Assembly (NCBI GenBank): GCA_000695325.1
Contig: AVPN01000934.1
Location: 1 to 30,342 of the forward strand
DNA from: Pleurobrachia bachei
Taxonomy: Eukaryota > Ctenophora > Tentaculata > Cydippida > Pleurobrachiidae
DNA: 30,342 nt
Direction of reading: 5' to 3'
The translations under genes and the position numbers were made by a program. The notes beneath the pieces were generated by a model. The model saw only the letters and a program-made list of their open reading frames with translations. It was not told where the DNA came from and did no database searches. This document shows, piece by piece, positions 9,277-17,900 of this stretch. The stretch's first letter is position 1. Each line of letters begins with the position of its first letter.

Positions 9277-9512
9277 GCGAGTTGTTGTCCCTCTCCAGCC
9301 TCCTCCATAACACACGTCTCGAGTTGAGCGAGGAGGGATGTGAGGGTAGTGCTGCCTCGGCGGGTATTGTATGGCTAGGTGTCCCTGATCCTCCCACTCC
9401 TCTCCATCTCAATCGACCCTTCCTCTTCCTGTTAAGAGATCGTCGTAGTGTTGACATCATCACTGGACTTGTCCGGTCGTTTACCACTGCCGAGGGGAGA
9501 GAGGAGTTGTAA
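9277..9512 (+). CDS. Serpin last exon 7a, hydrophobic RCL, REEL end
   Basis: Alternative last exon, acceptor TTCCCAG at 9270-9276, phase 1, stop TAA at 9510. It encodes the hinge (EEGCEGSAASAG), an RCL centre of I-V-W-L-G-V-P-D, the LNRPFLFLLRD block of strand 4B/5B and a C-terminus ending GREEL. Counting 15 residues from the hinge Gly puts P1 at Gly, with Trp/Leu just before, so the target would differ from the Arg-type loops 7b and 7c. The small-residue hinge suits an inhibitory serpin, though P14 is Cys instead of the usual Thr/Ser and P12 is Gly. REEL fits the PROSITE ER-retrieval pattern [KRHQSA]-[DENQ]-E-L. Confidence 0.88.
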
Positions 9513-9726
9513 TGAGGTTGTGCATGAGAGAAAACACGCCATTTCAAAACATTATAATATGACAATTTTATTTCTACTCTTGCGTGAGCCGTGGCCCGTG
9601 AGAATTAATACAGCAATCTCTTTGGGGTAAGGCTTACCCGGTAAGCTGTATTAAAAAAAATTACGTTATGTCTCAGATTTGAGACTGATCAAATTGGATG
9701 TATTTTCCTAGGGAGCAAGCACACAA

Positions 9727-9740
9727 AATAAGAGAGGGGG

Positions 9741-9778
<38 letters not shown>

Positions 9779-9780
9779 AG
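9727..9780 (+). repeat. GA microsatellite upstream of exon 7b
   Basis: (GA)n tract in the intron, about 50 bases before the 7b acceptor. No counterpart precedes exon 7c. Confidence 0.85.
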
Positions 9781-9825
9781 AGAAAACTAAACGGAAATTA
9801 CATTTCATATATTTTGTCTCTGCAG

Positions 9826-10091
9826 GTAAAAAGGAATTAGTTTTGGGTGATCTCCTACACAAGAGCTTCCTAGAGTTCACAGAGAAAGGATGTGAAGCGG
9901 CGGCGGCTACAGCGGCTACAATGCGGCTAACACGGGCTGTTGGTATGGAGACGCCACCTGTGGTCAAGGTTCACCTAGACCAACCCTTCCTTTACTTTTT
10001 GAGAAGAGTAGAAGGAGGTGTGGTAATGTTTAGTGGTGTACAGAGACTGTTTGAAAAGGAGGAGATACTGATAAACAGAACTGAATTGTAG
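9826..10091 (+). CDS. Serpin last exon 7b, Arg-type RCL (RLTR), RTEL end
   Basis: Alternative last exon with acceptor TCTCTGCAG, phase 1, stop TAG at 10089. It encodes a classic inhibitory hinge (EKGCEAAAATAAT), then M-R-L-T-R-A-V-G-M-E-T-P-P, then LDQPFLYFLRR and the C-terminus INRTEL. R-L-T-R is a minimal proprotein-convertase site (R-x-x-R); the second Arg is residue 16 from the hinge Gly, one past the canonical P1, and the loop is a few residues longer than in antitrypsin. RTEL is one residue off the strict ER-retrieval pattern. Serpins with R-x-x-R loops and KDEL-like tails (Drosophila Spn42Da, amphioxus Spn1) inhibit furin-type proteases; assignment here is by analogy. Confidence 0.87.
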
Positions 10092-10178
10092 ATAGGGATA
10101 GTGATAACAGAACTGAATTGTAGATAGGAAACAAGGCAATTAACTTATATATATATATATCCACTATATATAGTGGAT
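10066..10178 (+). repeat. Short tandem repeat over the stop, then a 20-bp palindrome
   Basis: The bases around the exon 7b stop (GAACTGAATTGTAGATAGG) are repeated once about 34 bases later. They are followed by an (AT)n run and a perfect 20-bp palindrome at 10159-10178 (centre CACTATATATAGTG). Exon 7c has a longer version of the same stop-codon repeat. Confidence 0.75.
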
Positions 10179-10373
10179 TCGATCTATTGGGTAAATGTTG
10201 TACTTAGTATTGCTAGTCAGTAGTCAGATTAAACCGTGTAGGATATGATGCCCAGATATTAGACATTATCCTAGGCTTTTTAACCAGTATATTGTGAAGT
10301 TTTGTTCTTATGACTTATTTGTACTTATTTCACCGGATACAGGTTTGATTTTGTGTTAATTTGTGCTTTTTAG

Positions 10374-10838
10374 ATCCGTTTTATGTTTTGCTGCTTGCCG
10401 AGAACAAATCCTTATTGATGACCAACCGACCACTTCCGACCGTCGGACATCTACCATGGTTAAAAGAGAATCTATACTATCTCCTCTTCCTAGATCTTCC
10501 AGTCAATCAATAGGCGGTGAGTATCCCCGAGAAATAACAATCATCAAGAATGATCGGACTCCATTAGTAAGCGATCTCACCAACCAACCAACAAACCTTC
10601 CACGGAGCTGTATTTTCATTGGTTGGTTGAATTTAGTTTGTCACCAGTTTCTTTAACAAATGACAGCAGCTCTCAATGACAGTTTTATCTTTTAGATTGT
10701 CCTGTTCGTGGCGATGTGGCAGTACCTGATGAAGACCGTCATCAACAACAACATCACGGAAATTATCACGGACATTATCCTGGACAGGGTACGCTTTCTG
10801 ATGATGAGATGTTAAATTCACTTGAAGGAAGAATCGGG
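10374..10838 (+). CDS. Two orphan exon-like pieces, unknown gene
   Basis: Possible exons 10374-10516 (acceptor CTTTTTAG, donor GGTGAGT) and 10696-10838 (acceptor ATCTTTTAG, donor GGTAAGT). The first ends in phase 1 and the second begins in phase 1, and the joined frame stays open: TSTMVKRESILSPLPRSSSQ, then CPVRGDVAVPDEDRHQQQHH and LSDDEMLNSLEGRIG. The sequence is hydrophilic, Ser- and His/Gln-rich, with no recognised domain. No partner exon is found on either side. The segment from about 10406 on lies in sequence present only between the two RCL-exon duplicates, so it may be a gene fragment carried in. Confidence 0.3.
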
Positions 10839-11215
10839 GTAAGTTTCTTGTTTTTTTGGGATTATTAAACTGTAAAAATTGAAATTCATGTTGACTTGAA
10901 TCATTAGCTGATTAGTTTCCAAATAACTCACACTATTGATCAGGGATGAAATGGTAGTGATGTGGTGCCGAACTGAGCTTCGCTCTTCTTGGCGCCACAC
11001 CACTGCAAGCCCGATCAGTCAACCTCCGCGTCGGTCCATCCTGGAAACGTACTCCGCGTGTGTGGTCCGATTTTTGCTCGGGGGTTGGGTGGGCGGGGGG
11101 AGGGGGAGGGGCGGGGATTGGGCTGTGTGCGTGTTGTACGGCTAATGACAAATAGTGAGTCAACCACTTCTTTTTGTGAGAGATTCGCCCCTACTATACA
11201 TAATATCTGCCCAGG
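10839..11215. other. GC-rich unique segment with a G-quadruplex motif
   Basis: Sequence unique to the space between RCL exons 7b and 7c. It contains a dense run of G tracts at 11080-11122 on the + strand (at least six runs of three or more G in 43 bases), about 90 bases before the 7c acceptor. The preceding 100 bases are GC-rich with an imperfect inverted repeat (GGTGCC/GGCGCC). No coding exon is supported. Confidence 0.6.
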
Positions 11216-11480
11216 TAAAAAGGAATTAGTTTTGGGTGATCTCCTACACAAGAGCTTCCTAGAGTTCACAGAGAAAGGATGTGAGGCGGCTGCTGCTACA
11301 GCGGCTACAATGCGGCTAACACGGGCTGTTGTTATGGAGACGCAACCTTTAGTTCAGGTTCACTTAGACCAACCCTTCCTTTACTTTTTGAGACAAGTAG
11401 AAGGAGGTGTGGTAATGTTTAGTGGTGTACAGAGACTGTTTGAAAAGGAGGAGATAGTGATAAACAGAACTGAATTGTAG
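11216..11480 (+). CDS. Serpin last exon 7c, Arg-type RCL (RLTR), RTEL end
   Basis: Third alternative last exon, acceptor CTGCCCAG, phase 1, stop TAG at 11478. It is a duplicate of 7b. The hinge EKGCEAAAATAAT and R-L-T-R-A-V are unchanged, but the residues after the scissile region differ (V-M-E-T-Q-P-L-V-Q against G-M-E-T-P-P-V-V-K), and so do RQ/RR and one residue near the tail. The end is again INRTEL. Homology to the 7b region continues through the 3' flank to about 11880, where the copies part. Changes clustered on the P' side suggest tuning of protease choice, or relaxed constraint. Confidence 0.86.
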
Positions 11481-11625
11481 ATAGGGATAGTGATATTAAC
11501 AGAACTGAATTGTAGATAGGAGATAGTGATATGAACTGAATTGTAGATACTAGATAGGGGATAGTGATAAACAGAACTGAATTGTAGATAGGGGATAGTT
11601 AGATAAATTGAATTGTAGATCTGGG
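11455..11625 (+). repeat. Degenerate tandem repeat over the exon 7c stop
   Basis: Four to five degenerate copies of a unit of roughly 30-35 bases (core AACTGAATTGTAGATAGG with GATAGTGATA) starting in the last codons of exon 7c and running into its 3' UTR. Every unit carries the stop triplet. Exon 7b has only two units. Confidence 0.8.
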
Positions 11626-12188
11626 AAACAGAGCAATTAACTGATAGTGGATCTATTGGATAAATGTTGTGCTTAGTATTGCTAGTCAGATTAAACCGTG
11701 TAGGATATAATGCCCAGATATTAGACAGTGTATCCTAGGCTAATGTCTTTTAACCAGTATATTGTGAAGTTTTGTTCTTATAACTTATTTGTACTTATTT
11801 CACCGGATATAGGTTTGATTTTGTGTTATTTTGTGCTTTTTAGATCCGTTTTCTGTTTTGCTGCTTGCTGAGAACATATCCTTGTACGAGATAATTGTAC
11901 CCTCTCCTCCCCGCATTAAATGTTATAACATAGCAGATTGCGATTTAATATCATATACGTTGGTAAATAGTGTGCACCAGAATCAATTGTTTTGTTTTCT
12001 ATGGATGTAATAGTTGTTATTCGTGTTAGCGGTGGATTTGGATGGGAAAAACCTTACAACTTGTGTATCAACACAAATGAACCTCTCTATTGAGAGTTGA
12101 GACATCTCTGTTTTTCTGTTTTTCCACTGATAAAACATTACCCCAGTTCTAATTATATTGCTAACCCTTCTAACTTCCCTCTGTAGCT
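11626..12188. other. Intergenic region between serpin and GOST gene
   Basis: Serpin 3' flank homologous to the 7b flank up to about 11880, including a possible ATTAAA polyadenylation signal near 11914. No gene is seen. It ends with a strong pyrimidine tract and CTGTAG (12160-12186) two bases before the next start codon. Confidence 0.5.
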
Positions 12189-14950
12189 ATGGATACTGTC
12201 CTATACTTCCTTCTAGCTCTGCTGGTAACCTGTGTACATGGCTTGATAATTGAACATGACAACATTGAACTGAAACACAGCAAGAAGTCAAATAAAATCC
12301 ATTTCACCATTACCCACAACGTGTTCGGGTTTCAGAGAAACGGATCTGTACACGTGGATCTAGTTTGTGTGAGTTTTGTGATAGGGGTTCAGGATTCTGT
12401 TATACAAGGGAGCGGGGGGGGATTGGTTACATACATCAGGAGGACAATAGGGGTCTTCCGGTCAAGTTAGGGGTCGGGTTAGTAACGAGTATACAGAACT
12501 AGGAGATCAGGTAGCAAATCTAAAATTGTAGATCTAGGCTTTGTACCGCACGGCCCAAAAAAAACTAAGGAGGCCTTAATATCTCCACGAATTTAATTTC
12601 AATCACTCTGCTATTTTTACACAATGTTGGTGTAGGTACTCACTCGAGGAATCCGAAGTTTTAAATCATAAAAGTTTAAAGTTCATTAATGAACCCATTT
12701 TTTCGTTTTTCGGGTTTTTCCACGTTTTCTCATGGTTAAATTCGATTTTATTGTTTAAAAAAGCAACTATGCATTAGAAGAAACAACAATATAATAAATG
12801 GCAATCCGAGTTTTTATTAAAATTGAATCAAGTTTAGTTGGCGAAATAAATGGTTAAAAATTGTCATTTTTACCAAAGATCGATTTTGACCCGTTTTGAC
12901 AAGAAAATCATAAATTCAGGCGCTAAAAATTCGTACGGCCATTACATTTTATCAATGTTGATGTTAGCCGGAATTTTAGCTTTCTATCGCAAAGTTCATT
13001 TTTCCGACTGGAATGAATCCTGAATGAACTTGAAAACAGGAATGCTCTTTCAAACCGGAATTTCACAGTCGCCTTTGGGTATCGATTTCCTTTCAAACGC
13101 GACTAATTTTATCTTAATTGGATCACATGACCCAACCTAGGCTTGGTAAACTGGTCACTGTGAATCTTGTAGTGATCCAATTAAACTCAAACTGGTAGCG
13201 TTCGAAAGAAAATCGATGGCCAAAAAAACTTAAGAAATTTTGGTATTGAAATATGGCCCCGTTTTGGCGTTCATTCAATGTTCATTCTGGCGAAAAAAAT
13301 GAATTTTCACCCAGAGGGCTGAAACTCTGGATTCCTCGAATGAGTACCCATACAAATATTGTGCTAAAATATCAGAGTGATTGAAATTAAAATTCTGGGT
13401 GAAAAGAAGGCCAACGTACCCTTAGTTTTTTTTGGGCCGCGCGGTAGCTACAATTCTACCAACCTACAGCTCAACATTCTTTACCCCGACATGGAGAGAC
13501 GAAGAGTGGGGTGGGGGCATAGAGACGGGGGACTATAACGGGTATTCTAGTATTTTATAATAAGGATCCCAGATTTTAAAAAACCGTGACTCTTCAGGAA
13601 TTCAATTCTTATTACAACATAAAGTTTGGACGAAACCCAAAAATTGTGAAACGGTTGGAAACAAACGGGAAATCAAGTAACGGTCAGCATCAGAACCAGG
13701 GTGGAAGAAAACAATCTGGAAATTTGCCTAGGTAATTATAATTAACTGCATTTAATTAACTGTTTAGTTATACTTTTTGTTAAAATGTATATCACGTGCA
13801 GTTATGTACATATCATTTAACCCAAAAATCCTCTTTGTCCCCTGTATATTTTCAGTCTCATTAATAAAACTATTCATGCAAGATCTCGAGTTACGGGATT
13901 CGGAAATCTAAACAAAACGTAATAAGCGGCCCCACCCAATTGAATCTCTTTTTACTGTAGCTGTGTAGCGTTTGTTTGAATGATACATAACTTTGATGTT
14001 GTCGTTTCAGCACGTTCTCTTATCTCTCACCGTAGCAACTTTATAACCCTATAACTATACTACTCATGACATGATACATCGAATCGACTAAACATCGAAT
14101 TAAATAGAAACATTCTTGAATTCAACCAATTATCTCCATCTCAAACGAAAAGTTTTGTTAACTCCATATAATAACAATCTCTTTATTTCTTTTCTTGCCT
14201 TCAGGTTGCCACCGAGTGGCGCCACACACAGCCGATCTCATACCTGGTACCGTTCCGCTCATGTATGCTGCATGTTACACACTGCATGTAACATTTTCAC
14301 CCATTTTGCATGTAGCCATGTGAGTCCTTATAGAATTTGACAAAAAGTTATCTGGATACTACTTGATGGCTAACCGCATGTCTCTAGCATGTTTTTTAAT
14401 CGAGATTTAGTTAGCCATCAAGGAGTATCCACTATCCAGATAACTTTTAGTGAAAATTCCTGCTGTTCCCGCTCACTTAATCGTCACTCACCGATCAAGC
14501 TACAGCGGTTTGCTTGCCTTGTTAAAACATAACGACAGTGTGATCCAATTAAGCTCAAACTGGTTGCGTTCGAAAGAAAATTGATAGCCTAACAAACTAG
14601 AGAAACTTTTGTATTGAAATATTATCCTGTTTTGGCGTTAATCTAATGTTCATTCGGGTGAAAAAATGAACTTTCCTCCAGAGGGCTGAAACTCCGGATT
14701 CCTCGAATGAGTACCCATACAAATGTACAAAATATCAGAGTGATTGAAATTAAAATTCTGGGCGAAAAGAAGGCCAATGTACCTTTAGTTTTTTTTGGGC
14801 CGCGCGGTACCTCAAGGTGCAGTTGAATAGTGTAGTTGTGTTGACTTGTTCTCTCTGGTACAAACAGCGTGTGTAGTGAGTTAACCCAAATGTTTATTTA
14901 TTGGATGCGAAGATACACAGAGTGAGAGATAGTACTGCTATCTAGAGAGG

Positions 14951-14995
<45 letters not shown>

Positions 14996-17900
14996 GGATC
15001 AATATGGCTTGATTATAATTGTCATTAGTCCTTTTCTATCTTCCTTCCTATCGCCAGGTACCTCTCTTCTTTCTATCCATCTACCACCCTCTACCACCTT
15101 CATTCATTCCCTTTCTGTCCTTTTCTGTTTCCATATTATCCTACATTGAATGCATAATGTATTAGGTTGTTCCACAATGATTGGGAATGGGGCTATAGAC
15201 CACGCTATGAGGGGGGGGGTTGAAGGAATTAGTGGGGTTGTTCCCATGGTGAGGAAGTCTTCAAAGTCCGCATCATTCTCATTTCCTATTTTGGACAGTC
15301 AGGTCTTTTCTTTTTCGTTGTCTCTCTCTCTTTTTAATTTCACTCTGATTGCGTACAGTGTATCAAATTTTATTATTTGGGAATTATGCTTGTGCCAAAT
15401 CCTAATTGATCGTGTATTTTCTATATCTCTCTGCCGCTCTCTCTCTCTCTCCCTCACGATCATTCCTCTCCTTCGCTATGTCTGAATATATTTCCTCACT
15501 CTCTCTCTCTCTCCCTGTCCTTCGACCTTCGTGCATCCACCTTCCACCCCTTTTAAGATGGGATTTGACACCATACACAAAGAGTTTCCCCCTACCGTGA
15601 CTTAGATATAAGGGTTGAAACCCCCTCCCTAATGTTAACACAAGGATGACCCAACCCCACCCCTCTCCTTTCAGGAAGAACCATTATCAAAAGTGGACGC
15701 ATCTGTGTACACTCAGCACCTGTTTCTGTGCAGAAAAGAAGTACAAAGTGTAAGTATACATGTGTCCAGACTACTACTGCAGAGTGTGTGTATAGCACTA
15801 ATTAGAACTTCATATTTAGTAGGTCCACACACACAGTGCAATACACGTGTAGTGCAATAAACGTGGTATGCACAGCACATGTCTACATCTATTCTCACCC
15901 CCACTTGTTATTATCGAAATAATGTCCCAGCTGTCTCTTGTACCAAAAGCTGCCCGATATCATTTAGACTCACATCTCCTCCTATCCTTTGAATCTCTCC
16001 CCCTAATCCCTAGCTCTATCCCCCCTAATCCGCTCCATACCCACCAGGCGGACGACGTTCCCTCGCTGCCCTCACACTGTGTTGATTTGCGTAATTACCG
16101 ACAAGAAATTAGTGATAGAGAGCTGAGGTGGAGGTACAGCGTCGAGAGTGCACAATTTTATAGAATTATCCTATACGATGAAACTGCAACCAACGATGTA
16201 CTACATTGCGACGTAAGTAGTGTGTGTGAACTGTGTGTGGTGTGAACTGTGTGTGGTGATGAACAAAGGACAAAACGGGGTGTTCTTGTTTATCTCGCCC
16301 TCTTTAGGTCTTGAAACGTTTAGAAGCAGTTTCAAAATGCCCAACACGATAAGAAGTCAGTTCATAGCACTGAGTTTAGGACATAATTTGTTGTCTGACT
16401 CAGTCCCTATTTCATTTGATACATATTTTATCTACCCCCCCCATCAGATAAAGGTGTGGCTGATGAATCCAGACAGCAATCATCTCAGTTCAGATCAACT
16501 ACTAATCCCAATCACTTATACCATTGCGACATTCGTATGGGTATTGTTCCTAGCCATCTGGTTCCTCAACTTTGCAATATTTACCAGGGTGAGTTAATTG
16601 TACATACCATAGTTCTAACCTCAGTGTTATTTTTCAGCGTCTTAGCCTGTTTAGTGACTATAAATTATAGTGTGGTGCCCTAAGTTTGGGACTTTCTTAA
16701 TTTGAAATTCCTATTGTCTGTCTTCGCGGCTACTAAATATTGGCGGTGTAACAGTTACATGTCACATGAGAGTATGTGCATTTCTATTGTTGCAGTATTG
16801 TGCCCACATGTTTGTAGTGACGTAAAAGTGGTAGAGGGTGGGTGAGAGAGAAAGGGTGAGAGAGGGAGAGAGAGAAGAAAAGAATGTATGCTCTTGGTAT
16901 CTGTCTAGTCGAATGGTTACGCATTTCTTCTAATACTTTGGAGAGGCCACTATCCAGCAAAATAAATCCAATTTATTCTCTAATTGCGTCTGAGAAACTA
17001 ATTAAACACTCGCTCTGTTTCAGTTTTCCAACAAGCTACACAAGATCCTGTCTATGGTCCTAGTCCTGAAGCTGGCTAATATTGTTGTTTCCCTTTTATA
17101 CTGGAAAACATTTCATGACAGAGGTAACACATTTGTACAATGTACACACGCATGTGAAAAACACACAACTTGTTGTAAAATATACTCGGGCAGTCGCAGC
17201 TGCATTATCACAACGGGTCGGGGGATGGGGGTACTTCATGTAGCGCGCGACATTGATTGTGAAGTGTTCAGTGCGCGGGTTTGTGTAAAATGGTTCGAAT
17301 AGTATCATGATGATACAAATATCTTGGCTGGTTGCTGGGGTATACCACGCCCCAATCAACATAACTCCCCCTCTCTCTCCCAGGTTATATTGAATCTCAG
17401 CTCAGAGCCCCCTTCCTCCTGTCCTCGAGTCTTCTAAAAACTGGCATATTTATGTTTATAATGCTGGCGGCAGAGGGTTATTGTATTATTTGGGAACGGG
17501 CGAAACTCCTTAAATACTACTGCATCTTGGATGGATCATTCTTTATCATGGAATTATGTTACAAATTTATCCATAAATACTTCCAGGTAAGAAACACAGC
17601 TCTATCTTTCCCGTATCATTCTGTCTATTGATTTCCACGTTAATCCCATCTCTCCACTATCTCTCTCCACACTGACACAGGACACACCGACGTTAGATTT
17701 AATAACGTACAGCCCTGACAAAGACTTGGGCGATACATTTGCTAATATGACGCTTGTGAGTCTACTAGCTGCCATTCAATAATAAACCCCATATCAACAA
17801 AATGACGGCGTGTAGCACCCCCCATTGACATGTGAATTCCTCCAATTTATTCGTAGTTGTAATGCCACACACACAGTGCAATACACGTGTAGTGCAATAA

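Noticed and set aside
10940-11070. tRNA-derived SINE
   Set aside because: Some B-box-like bases are present, but there is no convincing A box, no tRNA fold and no second copy in the window.
10933-11269. ORFs on both strands across the GC-rich segment
   Set aside because: Composition-driven open frames with no family similarity. The part matching the serpin begins only at the 11216 acceptor.
12369-12470. Continuation of GOST exon 1 past position 12368
   Set aside because: A GTGAGT donor follows codon 60 and the reading beyond it is low-complexity without similarity. The exon 2 acceptor is in the matching phase.
16297-16447. Extra GOST exon beginning near LETFRSSFKMPN
   Set aside because: The flanking exon ends in phase 0 and that reading would start in another phase. 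Reading from the AG in phase 0 hits TAA soon after. Splicing 16212 to 16448 keeps frame and gives the expected family sequence.
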